13,695 nt of DNA, taken from Verrucomicrobiota bacterium. GTDB lineage: Bacteria > Verrucomicrobiota > Kiritimatiellia > JAAZAB01. A model generated the notes under the pieces. That model saw only the letters and a list, made by a program, of their open reading frames with translations, was not told the origin of the DNA and did no database searches. Below are positions 8,138 through 13,695 of this stretch, piece by piece; positions within the stretch are counted from its first letter, which is position 1, and every line of letters starts with the position of its first letter. The translations under genes and the position numbers were made by a program. The stretch is taken from the NCBI GenBank assembly GCA_018896395.1, contig JAHIMN010000006.1:1-13695 (forward strand), in the 5' to 3' direction.

Positions 8138-9541
8138 ATGGAAAATGATCCAAGCATCATAACCGGTGCGCGGGGATTTCCTTATACGGAACGCCACCTG
8201 CAATGCGTGTGGTTCGACGCCGCCCTGCGTCCCGGTACGTTGAAAACCGAACAAGGGGACGTAATTGTCGTTGAACATCCCGGTCAATGGAATTTGGAAG
8301 ACGGGCCGGATTTCCTGGACGCCGTCCTGCGCGTGGGTCCCGACCGGCGCCGCCTGGCGGGCGACGTCGAAATCCATGTTCACCCCTCGGATTGGCAGAG
8401 GCACGGCCATGCCCGGAACCCGGCCTATGCCCACGTCGTCGCGCACGTGACCTACTTCTCCGGCGCCGTGGCGGCCGCAACCTTGCCCGGCGGCGCCATC
8501 CAGGTTTCGTTGAAAGACGGTCTGGTGGCCAATCCGTTTTTTTCGTTTGAAAGCTTCGACCTCGCCGCCTACCCCTACACCGTCCGCGAGCCGATCACAC
8601 CCTGTGCGCAGGTATTGAAAACATGGTCCCCCGATCATGTGGCGGGACTGCTTGAGTCCGCGGGTGAAGAACGCTTGCAAGGCAAGGCCGCGCGGATGGC
8701 AGGCGCATTCGCCTCCAAGGCGCCTGACCAGATCCTGTATGAAGAAATTATGACCGCGCTGGGCTATAAAAATAATCGCGCGCCCTTCCGGTACCTGGCC
8801 GAGCAGTTACCCCTGGAAACCCTGCGCAAGGCATCCGGCCGCAACACCCTGAAAGCTTATGCGCTCCTGATGGGCGTGGCCGGCCTCCTGCCGGCGCAGA
8901 CCCCCTCGCGCTGGGACGCGGAAACCCGCGCTTTTGTGCGGCAATTGTGGGATCATTGGTGGAAGCATCAGGCCGCCTGGAGCGCGCGGGCCTTGCGCCG
9001 GAAAACCTGGAAGCTGAGCGGCCTGCGGCCGCAAAACCATCCCCAACGCCGCCTGATGCTTGCCGCCATCCTGTTTACCCGCGAAGACGATCTGACCCGA
9101 TCACTGACGGTGCTGAATACCACCTCGGCCGACGAGTGTTTCCGGCAAATAGCGACCTTCTTCCAGCCCGCAGCCGACACCTACTGGCAACGCCGGTTGA
9201 CTTTTGCCGGTAAGCGGCAATTGTCGCCGATCGCTCTAATGGGGACGCACCGCGTAGCGGCCATCGTCTCAAACGTATGTGTTCCTTTCCTCGCGGCGTT
9301 GGGCAACCGCCAGGTCATGAGCACTGAGTTTCTGCGCCACCTGCCGCCCGAAGATAACAACCAGATCGTCCGACAGACGGCCCATAACCTGCTGGGCCCG
9401 GACCATAATCCGGACCTTTACCGGTCCAGCCTGCGCCAGCAAGGCTTGATTCAGATTTTCCATGACTTTTGCCTGACCGACCGTTCGCGGTGCGAGAATT
9501 GCGTGTTGTTTAAATCGCTGGCAAAGAAGCCGCTCGATTGA
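8138..9541 (+). CDS. DUF2851 family protein
   Basis: 467 residues, no signal peptide or membrane span. The N-terminal part has the DUF2851 pattern: Y16-TERHLQ, then VVEHPGQWNLEDGPDFLDA (44-62), GDVEIHVHPSDWQRHGH (75-91) and AYAHVVAHV (96-104). The conserved D, E and H residues around 76-91 suggest an enzyme-like or metal-binding site, but no activity is known. The C-terminus carries a cysteine cluster, C445, C452 and C455, that could bind a metal or Fe-S centre. The ATG at 8138 has AGAAGG five bases upstream. The gene is divergent from the ABC operon and separated from mnmA by 333 bases. Identification as DUF2851 is from the motif pattern; function remains unassigned. Confidence 0.8.
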   Translation: MENDPSIITGARGFPYTERHLQCVWFDAALRPGTLKTEQGDVIVVEHPGQWNLEDGPDFLDAVLRVGPDRRRLAGDVEIHVHPSDWQRHGHARNPAYAHVVAHVTYFSGAVAAATLPGGAIQVSLKDGLVANPFFSFESFDLAAYPYTVREPITPCAQVLKTWSPDHVAGLLESAGEERLQGKAARMAGAFASKAPDQILYEEIMTALGYKNNRAPFRYLAEQLPLETLRKASGRNTLKAYALLMGVAGLLPAQTPSRWDAETRAFVRQLWDHWWKHQAAWSARALRRKTWKLSGLRPQNHPQRRLMLAAILFTREDDLTRSLTVLNTTSADECFRQIATFFQPAADTYWQRRLTFAGKRQLSPIALMGTHRVAAIVSNVCVPFLAALGNRQVMSTEFLRHLPPEDNNQIVRQTAHNLLGPDHNPDLYRSSLRQQGLIQIFHDFCLTDRSRCENCVLFKSLAKKPLD

Positions 9542-9874
9542 GGCAGTTTCAAAACCATTTTTTGCCGCAAAAGGCGCAAATTTACAATAATCGGAATATT
9601 TTCAATGATTAGACAATTGCATGACGGGAATAATATCGCGCCTGGTTTGCAGGCGCGATGGCGTCTGCGACGTGCATTTCGGTGCCCGCTCCTGCGGGCT
9701 TCGAAAAGGGTTGACAAGTTTGCCGCAGATGCCGGCGCGCGACGCGCAGCGCTGGATATGTATCCGCGCAAGCGCCGGAAGCCGGCAGATACGGCAAAAT
9801 CGCCGGCCCGTTTCGAAAGAAATGCGCGGCGCATCTGCCCCGCTAACCTGGCTTACAACCACACGCCTTGAACC
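9542..9874. other. Gene-free, hairpin-rich stretch between DUF2851 and mnmA
   Basis: No convincing coding frame on either strand. The first 90 bases are AT-rich; the rest is GC-rich and full of inverted repeats: a perfect 10-bp stem (9635-9644 with 9650-9659, loop GTTTG), a 6-bp stem (9684-9689 with 9694-9699), and a larger nested structure in which TTTGCCG (9719-9725) pairs with CGGCAAA (9792-9798) outside CCGGCGC (9732-9738) and GCGCCGG (9772-9778). None is followed by a T-tract, so a standard intrinsic terminator is not supported. It could be a dispersed repeat, a leader structure of mnmA, or a small RNA. Confidence 0.5.
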
Positions 9875-11023
9875 ATGACTAATCATCTTACCCCTCAACG
9901 CCAAACTATTGCCGTCGGCATGAGCGGCGGCGTGGATTCCACCATGGCGGCCTGCTTGCTGAAACGCCAGGGCTTTGACGTCGTCGGCGTCACAATGCAA
10001 ATCTGGGACGGCTCCGTTGACCTTCCCGCCACGGAGCGCCACTCCGGGTGTTACGGCCCGGGCGAAGCGCAGGACCTGGAAGAACTTCGTGCGCTGACCA
10101 CACGGCTGGGCATCCGGCACGTTACCATTCCGCTGGCAGCGGAATACCGGCAGTGGGTATTGGATTATTTTCGCCGTGAATACCTGGCCGGACACACGCC
10201 CAACCCCTGTGTAATGTGCAACTGGAAGCTTAAGTTCGGCCTGCTGTTGGAAAAGGCCCACGCCGCTGGCCTTGCGTTCGATCGCTTTGCCACCGGCCAT
10301 TACGCGCGTGTTGAGGGCGGTGTCGCCCACACGTGCGGTGCCACCCACGCGCGTTATGTGCTGAAACGCGGTCTCGACACCGAAAAGGACCAGTCGTACT
10401 TCCTGTACCACCTGACCCAGGATCAGTTATGCAATCTCGTTTTCCCGCTGGGGGCGTTGAAAAAGACCGAGGTGAAAGCATTAGCGCGCGAACTGGGGCT
10501 GGAGCATCTCGCCGCGCGGCCGGAAAGCCAGGATTTCATCGAATGCAAGCATTACGGCGCTTTATTCAAGGACGAAACTATCTGGCCGGGACCGATTGTG
10601 GACCGCGCCGGCCGCGTGCTGGGCGAACACAAGGGCATTATTTATTACACCATCGGCCAGCGGAAAGGGTTGGGTCTGAGCGGCACGAAGGAGCCGTTGT
10701 ATGTCGTGCACATTAATGGACCCGGCAACACGATCATGGTCGGGCCGTATGAGGATCTTTTTAACGACCGCCTGCGGGCCGAAGACATGAATTGGATCGC
10801 CTTCGACACCCTGCGCGCGCCGGTGCGGATGCGCACACCAGTGCGGGTCCAGGCCAAAATCCGCCAACAACACAAGCAAGCCGCTGCCACCGTCACACCC
10901 GACGGCCCGGACGGACACACGGTCACCGTGGTGTTCGAAGAGCCCCAGATGGCAATCGCCCCCGGCCAGGCTGTCGTCTTTTACCAGGACGAACTCGTCC
11001 TCGGCGGCGGCACCATTGTGTGA
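9875..11023 (+). CDS. mnmA: tRNA-specific 2-thiouridylase MnmA
   Basis: 382 residues, the normal length. MnmA adenylates and then thiolates U34 of tRNA-Lys, -Glu and -Gln in the cytoplasm, taking sulfur from a relay fed by a cysteine desulfurase. The PP-loop is SGGVDS (17-22). The catalytic Cys is C115 in PNPCVMCN, and the second, persulfide-carrying Cys is C224 in ESQDFIEC. Other family signatures are ATGHYAR (139-145), KDQSYFLYHL (171-180) and GQRKGLGL (261-268). A SGCYGPGEAQD segment (57-67) is typical of one MnmA subgroup. Residue W117 takes the place of the usual basic residue after CN. The ATG at 9875 fits the family N-terminus although no Shine-Dalgarno sequence is seen. Confidence 0.95.
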   Translation: MTNHLTPQRQTIAVGMSGGVDSTMAACLLKRQGFDVVGVTMQIWDGSVDLPATERHSGCYGPGEAQDLEELRALTTRLGIRHVTIPLAAEYRQWVLDYFRREYLAGHTPNPCVMCNWKLKFGLLLEKAHAAGLAFDRFATGHYARVEGGVAHTCGATHARYVLKRGLDTEKDQSYFLYHLTQDQLCNLVFPLGALKKTEVKALARELGLEHLAARPESQDFIECKHYGALFKDETIWPGPIVDRAGRVLGEHKGIIYYTIGQRKGLGLSGTKEPLYVVHINGPGNTIMVGPYEDLFNDRLRAEDMNWIAFDTLRAPVRMRTPVRVQAKIRQQHKQAAATVTPDGPDGHTVTVVFEEPQMAIAPGQAVVFYQDELVLGGGTIV

Positions 11024-11045
11024 TTCTGATTATTACTGACTGGTT

Positions 11046-11072
11046 GCCAAACGGTAAAGGCAGGCCGTTGGC
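11046..11072 (+). terminator. Hairpin after mnmA, possible terminator
   Basis: GCCAA-CGG (11046-11054, one bulged A) pairs with CCGTTGGC (11065-11072) around a 10-base loop, starting 22 bases after the mnmA stop. There is no T-tract after it, so an intrinsic terminator role is only possible, not shown. Confidence 0.3.
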
Positions 11073-11087
11073 TCGGAATAATAACCC

Positions 11088-11125
11088 TTGCAGTGATATG
11101 TCCTAATAGTGCATACTTATATGCA
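11088..11125 (+). promoter_or_regulatory. vapBC promoter and overlapping operator palindrome
   Basis: TGCATA (11110-11115) and TATGCA (11120-11125) form a perfect 6-bp inverted repeat with a 4-base spacer that ends in the A of the vapB start codon. A weak promoter, TTGCAG (11088-11093), 18 bases, CATACT (11112-11117), overlaps it. VapB-type antitoxins usually bind such palindromes to repress their own operon, so this is a plausible operator. No ribosome site precedes the ATG, and transcription would start at or very near it. Confidence 0.4.
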
Positions 11126-11313
11126 TGAGAACAACACTCAATATAGACGATCGGATACTCCGCAAAGCGACGGAAATCACCGGCGTGAAAGAAAAGACAT
11201 CGCTGGTGCGCTTGGGCCTGGAAGCGCTGGTAGCGCTTGAAAGCGCCAAACGCCTGGCCAGTTTGGGCGGAACCGAAAAACGTCTGCGCTTCATTTCCCG
11301 CCGACGGTCATAG
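11125..11313 (+). CDS. vapB: VapB family antitoxin
   Basis: 62 residues. The sequence MRTTLNIDD, followed by a helix with GVKEKTSLVRLGLEAL and then RLASLGGT, is the pattern of VapB antitoxins of the PF09957 (DUF2191) type. The first strand forms the DNA-binding ribbon-helix-helix. The C-terminal tail (LGGTEKRLRFISRRRS) wraps and inhibits the toxin. It neutralises the VapC encoded ten bases downstream, and the pair should autoregulate its promoter. Its stop codon (11311-11313) overlaps the toxin's AGGAGAG ribosome site, which ties toxin translation to that of the antitoxin. No Shine-Dalgarno sequence precedes its own ATG. Confidence 0.88.
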   Translation: MRTTLNIDDRILRKATEITGVKEKTSLVRLGLEALVALESAKRLASLGGTEKRLRFISRRRS

Positions 11314-11323
11314 GAGAGCAGTC

Positions 11324-11686
11324 ATGCTATTGGCGGACACTTCCATTTGGGTGGACCATTTCCGGCATGGGGTTTCACTGCTTAGTGACTTGTTGACTTC
11401 AGGACAAGTGGCAACGCACCCGTTTGTCATCGGGGAATTGGCGTGTGGTAATCTTGCGAATCGGGCGGAAATCCTGGAATTGCTCTCAAGCCTGCCGTCG
11501 CTGAAAATGGCGAGCCATGCTGAAGCGCTGCACCTCATTCAGACTCATTCCCTTCATGGCGCAGGCATCGGCTGGATTGACGTCCATCTCCTATCATCGG
11601 CCTTGTTGAATCACACCCCCATCTGGACGAGGGATCGCAAATTGAATGCGGCCGCCAGAACACTCGGAATTGCCGGAAAGGAATGA
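11324..11686 (+). CDS. vapC: VapC family toxin, PIN-domain ribonuclease
   Basis: 120 residues, one PIN domain, the usual VapC length. The acidic metal-binding residues are all present: D5 in LLADTSIWVD, E38 in IGELACG, D86 in GIGWIDVHLL and D104 in WTRDRKL. The toxin is therefore expected to be active as a magnesium-dependent RNase; VapC enzymes typically cleave tRNA or the sarcin-ricin loop, and the target here is unknown. The frame extends upstream into vapB, but the ATG at 11324 is seven bases after AGGAGAG and begins at the PIN strand. It forms a toxin-antitoxin operon with vapB. Confidence 0.92.
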   Translation: MLLADTSIWVDHFRHGVSLLSDLLTSGQVATHPFVIGELACGNLANRAEILELLSSLPSLKMASHAEALHLIQTHSLHGAGIGWIDVHLLSSALLNHTPIWTRDRKLNAAARTLGIAGKE

Positions 11687-11814
11687 GCTAACCAAGCGTC
11701 GGAGACTTGACATCCGCAACAAAATGGTAACGTCTTAATCGTTCCCACGGTACGGCAAGCCAGTGGCGGGCAAGATGAAACTGAAACGTGACGGCATTAT
11801 CAGAAAACAAGATA

Positions 11815-11843
11815 TTGCATATGTAGCCCGTTTGTGCTACGTT
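11815..11843 (+). promoter_or_regulatory. Candidate promoter and operator of the relB/dinJ-yafQ operon
   Basis: TTGCAT (11815-11820), 17 bases, TACGTT (11838-11843) is a plausible promoter starting transcription near 11850. Between and overlapping the boxes lies an inverted repeat GTAGC (11823-11827) and GCTAC (11836-11840) with 8 bases between, a likely site for autorepression by the antitoxin or toxin-antitoxin complex. Confidence 0.4.
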
Positions 11844-11863
11844 AAAAGAAAAAAGGGGGGAAT

Positions 11864-12124
11864 ATGAACAAGACAGCAACCGTTCGGGCAAGAATTCAGC
11901 CAAAGTTAAAGGACCATGCCGAAAACGTCTTTCATCGTCTTGGGCTGAATGCGACTCAGGCTATCACGATTTTCTATAAGCAGGTCGAACTTCGCGATGG
12001 TCTTCCTTTTGACTTGGCCATTCCTGCATCAACGACCAGACGAACATTCGATTCCACGGATACTGGTCGCGATCTGATCGTCTGCGAGGACGCAGACGAC
12101 ATGTTTGAGAAGCTGGGGATTTGA
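11864..12124 (+). CDS. dinJ: RelB/DinJ family antitoxin
   Basis: 86 residues. The N-terminus TATVRARIQPKLKDHAENVF, followed by LGLNATQAITIFYKQVELRDGLPF, is the ribbon-helix-helix pattern of the RelB/DinJ antitoxins. The C-terminal half is polar and acidic and should bind the toxin. It dimerises on DNA and blocks the YafQ-like RNase encoded next. The ATG at 11864 follows a purine-rich AAAAGGGGGGAAT. It overlaps the stop of a 30-codon frame that opens at 11775 (ATGA overlap); whether that short frame is translated is unknown. The stop TGA is one base from the toxin's GTG start. The name dinJ is chosen over relB because of the partner toxin. Confidence 0.88.
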   Translation: MNKTATVRARIQPKLKDHAENVFHRLGLNATQAITIFYKQVELRDGLPFDLAIPASTTRRTFDSTDTGRDLIVCEDADDMFEKLGI

Positions 12125-12125
12125 T

Positions 12126-12398
12126 GTGTATATCCCGGTCTACACCCGTCAATTTGAGAAGGATCTGAAACTCGCCAAACGGCGAGGCAAGAATCTGGAA
12201 AAATTCAAGATTATTGCCCGAACCTTGTTAGGTGGCCAGCATCTCGACCCTATCCATCGCGATCACCGCCTCGTTGGCAACTATGTTGGTCGCCGTGACT
12301 GTCATATTGAGTCAGACTGGGTGTTGATCTACAAGATCGAGAACAATCTACTCATTTTTGAGCGGATGGGCGCCCACTCAGATTTATTCAAGAAATGA
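12126..12398 (+). CDS. yafQ: YafQ family toxin, mRNA interferase
   Basis: 90 residues beginning with GTG at 12126. The GTG is preferred over an ATG at 12105 inside the antitoxin gene because GGGGA (12115-12119) is six bases upstream, the junction is then a 1-base gap, and the length matches YafQ (about 92). All active-site positions known from E. coli YafQ are found: H47, H60, D64, W65, H84 and F88, in RDHRLVGNY, GRRDCHIESDW and RMGAHSDLF. YafQ cuts translated mRNA in the ribosomal A site, mostly at lysine codons. The protein should be active and is countered by the antitoxin encoded just upstream. Confidence 0.9.
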   Translation: MYIPVYTRQFEKDLKLAKRRGKNLEKFKIIARTLLGGQHLDPIHRDHRLVGNYVGRRDCHIESDWVLIYKIENNLLIFERMGAHSDLFKK

Positions 12399-12406
12399 GA
12401 TGCGCC

Positions 12407-12422
12407 CAGAGTTGCAACTCTG
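12407..12422. repeat. Perfect 16-bp palindrome after yafQ
   Basis: CAGAGTTG followed directly by its reverse complement CAACTCTG, nine bases after the yafQ stop. It has no loop, so a hairpin would lose central pairs. It could be a protein-binding site or a dispersed palindrome; no T-tract follows, so it is not a typical terminator. Confidence 0.6.
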
Positions 12423-12487
12423 CCCGTTAGCCGCCAGGAAAATGAGTGAACTCTCGAAGGCTCAACAACTTGCCGTGGAGAAATGGC

Positions 12488-12772
12488 ATGAGCACATTGG
12501 TTGATACGGTCAATACCGTCCTATATCAGGGTGGTCAGATCATCGTCGCAATGGAAAGCGGCGTGGAGATATGTTTTCCCGTGGCGGGCAATTCCCGCCT
12601 CGCAAAGGGCACACCCCAGCAACTTAACCACGTCGAAGTGTCTCCTTATGGCCTGCACTGGCCCGACCTTGACGAGGATTTATCCTTCCGCGGTTTACTG
12701 GAAGGCGATTATGGACAGGATAAGGCATGCCAAATCGGGTGCAGGCGACGGCCCGAAGCGTGCCGCGCCTGA
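12488..12772 (+). CDS. DUF2442 domain protein
   Basis: 94 residues. The first 72 follow the DUF2442 pattern: a beta hairpin with GGQIIVAMESGVEICFPV, then SRLAKGTPQQLNHVE and GLHWPDLDEDLSFRGLL. DUF2442 proteins are often encoded beside a DUF4160 partner in a putative toxin-antitoxin pair; no DUF4160 gene is present here, so this copy is an orphan. The last about 20 residues (DYGQDKACQIGCRRRPEACRA in pieces) do not resemble the family and may come from a lost original stop. The ATG at 12488 is chosen because GGAG lies seven bases before it; a GTG at 12446 is possible but has poor support. DNA binding or regulation is a guess. Confidence 0.72.
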   Translation: MSTLVDTVNTVLYQGGQIIVAMESGVEICFPVAGNSRLAKGTPQQLNHVEVSPYGLHWPDLDEDLSFRGLLEGDYGQDKACQIGCRRRPEACRA

Positions 12773-12780
12773 CCCGCCAC

Positions 12781-12817
12781 GGTGCAAGGCCAACGAATTG
12801 CACCATTACCCGGTAAT
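12781..12817 (+). terminator. Hairpins after the DUF2442 gene, possible terminator
   Basis: GGTGCAA (12781-12787) pairs perfectly with TTGCACC (12798-12804). It is followed at once by ATTAC-CCG-GTAAT (12805-12817) and then TTT. The second hairpin plus the short T-run could end the transcript of the small-gene cluster; the T-run is too short for confidence. Confidence 0.4.
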
Positions 12818-12857
12818 TTTCGGACACCCGTAATGCCTCCGAAGCTGTGAAATAATA

Positions 12858-12877
12858 GCCCGGCGGGGTCACCGGGC
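12858..12877. repeat. Short inverted repeat, probably a dispersed element
   Basis: GCCCGG (12858-12863) and CCGGGC (12872-12877) with an 8-base loop CGGGGTCA, set in a context reading VGPVTPPGYY on the minus strand. It lies about 50 bases before the acetyltransferase gene with no T-tract. It looks like a piece of a repeat family rather than a gene part; this is by eye only. Confidence 0.45.
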
Positions 12878-12924
12878 CTACAACGACCCTCAAAAACAAG
12901 GGAAAACTGTATCCAAAAAGAAAA

Positions 12925-13479
12925 ATGATTCTGACGTTCACATCTCCATTCGAGCGTGAACCGGGCATCGTGGCCTGGCTACTCAAGCAAAGTTATGCGG
13001 AACTCGTCGCATCGGATCCAAAGCATTGGGAACTGGAGTTGGAAAACTGGGAACAATCGGATCACAGTGTTTTCGAGAATCCTCGCACCGTAGGAGCCTG
13101 TACATTCCTGAGCTGGGCCAACACGGACCTCGTGGGCCTTTTCTGCTTCGATCCGCGACCCAAACCAGCTTACGGTGTGATTGGGCATAATTGCATTCTG
13201 CCGCAATTTCGAGGTCAGGGTTTCGGAAAGCAACAGATTCTCGAAATCCTTCGGCGATTCCGAGAAACCGGAATCAGGCAGGCAAAAGTGTCCACGAACG
13301 ATCATCCGTTCTTCGTGCCTGCACGGCGGATGTACACCACCTGCGGATTTCGAGAGGTCAAGAGAGTTCCCTGGGATTGTGATCCCAAACAGAACATGAT
13401 TCACTACGAAATGGAGATTGGACCAAGGCAACAAAAAATGAACGGGAACTCTACCCAAAAGGTGCGCCATGAAAAATGA
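12925..13479 (+). CDS. GNAT family N-acetyltransferase
   Basis: 184 residues. The acetyl-CoA site is seen at R96-GQGFG-101 in CILPQFRGQGFGKQQ, preceded by the strand GVIGHNC. Motif B follows as HPFFVPARRMYTTCGFREV (127-145) with the conserved tyrosine Y137. It should move an acetyl group from acetyl-CoA to an unknown amine. The last about 18 residues (from 166) are polar, lie outside the fold, and are encoded over the start of the next gene (11-base overlap), so the two are translationally linked. The start ATG follows an A-rich AAAAAGAAAA without a clear Shine-Dalgarno sequence. It may be a small-molecule acetyltransferase or, given the overlap with an antitoxin gene, a toxin; the former is the default. 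Confidence 0.85.
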   Translation: MILTFTSPFEREPGIVAWLLKQSYAELVASDPKHWELELENWEQSDHSVFENPRTVGACTFLSWANTDLVGLFCFDPRPKPAYGVIGHNCILPQFRGQGFGKQQILEILRRFRETGIRQAKVSTNDHPFFVPARRMYTTCGFREVKRVPWDCDPKQNMIHYEMEIGPRQQKMNGNSTQKVRHEK

Positions 13480-13687
13480 GTGCAATCTGAGCAAGATGAA
13501 GAGTCGGCCTAATCCGTATGTCAAGCGGCTCAAGAAGCAACTCACGATCCGCATGGGTGTGGACATCATCGTATATTTCAAGGCGATGGCGTCACAAACC
13601 GGCATTCCCTATCAGAACCTGATTAACTTGTATCTGAGGGAATGTGTTCTGTCCCAGCGAAAATTGCGGATGAAGTGGGCATCATAA
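13469..13687 (+). CDS. BrnA-like ribbon-helix-helix antitoxin
   Basis: 72 residues. NPYVKRLKKQLTIRM, followed by DIIVYFKAMASQTGIPYQN and LINLYLRECVLSQRKLRMKW, is the pattern of BrnA/CopG-type antitoxins: a basic strand, then two helices with the conserved TGIPYQ turn. BrnA normally pairs with the RNase BrnT, encoded upstream; no BrnT is seen here, and the upstream overlapping gene is a GNAT acetyltransferase instead. The ATG at 13469 has AAAGGTG four bases before it; an internal ATG at 13496 is less supported. The gene ends with TAA eight bases before the window edge, so a toxin could follow outside. Partner and regulation are unknown. Confidence 0.7.
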   Translation: MKNECNLSKMKSRPNPYVKRLKKQLTIRMGVDIIVYFKAMASQTGIPYQNLINLYLRECVLSQRKLRMKWAS

Positions 13688-13695
13688 GGTCCGGC

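Noticed and set aside
8063..8680. Minus-strand open frame of 205 codons over the DUF2851 5' end
   Set aside because: Its C-terminus is only the translated heptad repeat, and the rest is antisense to a recognised gene.
9561..9580. Terminator-like TTTGCC...GGCGCAAA after the DUF2851 gene
   Set aside because: Only six pairs with a bulge and no T-tract after it.
9711..9739. TTGACA at 9711-9716 as -35 box of a mnmA promoter
   Set aside because: No acceptable -10 sequence at 15-19 bases; the downstream DNA is very GC-rich.
9602..10411. Minus-strand open frame of 269 codons across the mnmA 5' half
   Set aside because: Antisense to a certain mnmA; composition typical of a shadow in GC-rich DNA, and its end runs into the hairpin region.
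12442..12504. Twenty-codon frame starting MSELSKAQQ before the DUF2442 gene
   Set aside because: Too short, overlaps the DUF2442 start in another frame, and no family recognised.
11687..12925. Integron cassette array with attC sites, suggested by small co-directional genes and intergenic symmetry
   Set aside because: Looked for paired RYYYAAC and GTTRRRY boxes at cassette-like spacing. AGCTAAC after vapC and GTTAGCC after yafQ do not match or pair properly, and no integrase is present.

Overview
The window is about 13.7 kb of bacterial chromosome, GC-rich and densely coded on the left and more loosely packed on the right. No rRNA, tRNA, CRISPR array or transposase gene is visible. A GldA/GldF/GldG-type ABC system joined to DUF4340 and AsmA-like genes, plus a DUF2851 gene, would suit a Gram-negative-type member of the PVC group (Verrucomicrobiota, Kiritimatiellota or Lentisphaerota) or a relative. 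That placement is inference from gene content and is not firm.

Left part (1-7947, minus strand). A five-gene run reads right to left: ABC ATPase (start 7947), ABC-2 permease (GTG start 6977), GldG-like auxiliary protein (start 6234), DUF4340 protein (start 4585) and AsmA-like protein (start 2742). Three junctions are tight (8-base overlap, 2-base gap, 4-base gap). The fourth, GldG-like to DUF4340, is stretched to 194 bases by a 114-bp, doubly symmetric repeat whose inner hairpin fits the ATTCCC-N8-GGGAAT pattern of Neisseria dRS3. The products should form an inner-membrane ABC complex with large periplasmic partners. The DUF4340 protein shows four internal repeats. A monocistronic cupin gene with its own promoter follows on the same strand, and an AAAGGAG at the left edge hints at another minus-strand gene just outside.

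Middle (7948-11023). A 190-bp divergent region separates the ABC operon from a plus-strand DUF2851 gene. It carries two candidate promoters whose -35 boxes share the palindrome TTGATCAA, then eight 7-bp tandem units that would lie in the DUF2851 leader. After DUF2851 comes a 333-bp gene-free stretch rich in hairpins, then mnmA (tRNA U34 2-thiolation).

Right part (11024-13695, all plus strand). This is an accessory cluster of small genes: vapB-vapC, a RelB/DinJ antitoxin with a YafQ toxin (GTG start), an orphan DUF2442 gene, and a GNAT acetyltransferase whose end overlaps a BrnA-like antitoxin gene. Several intergenic palindromes and hairpins lie between these genes. Both complete toxin-antitoxin pairs keep their catalytic residues and look intact. 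The GNAT/BrnA-like overlap and the four-repeat DUF4340 protein within the ABC-AsmA operon are the most promising leads.
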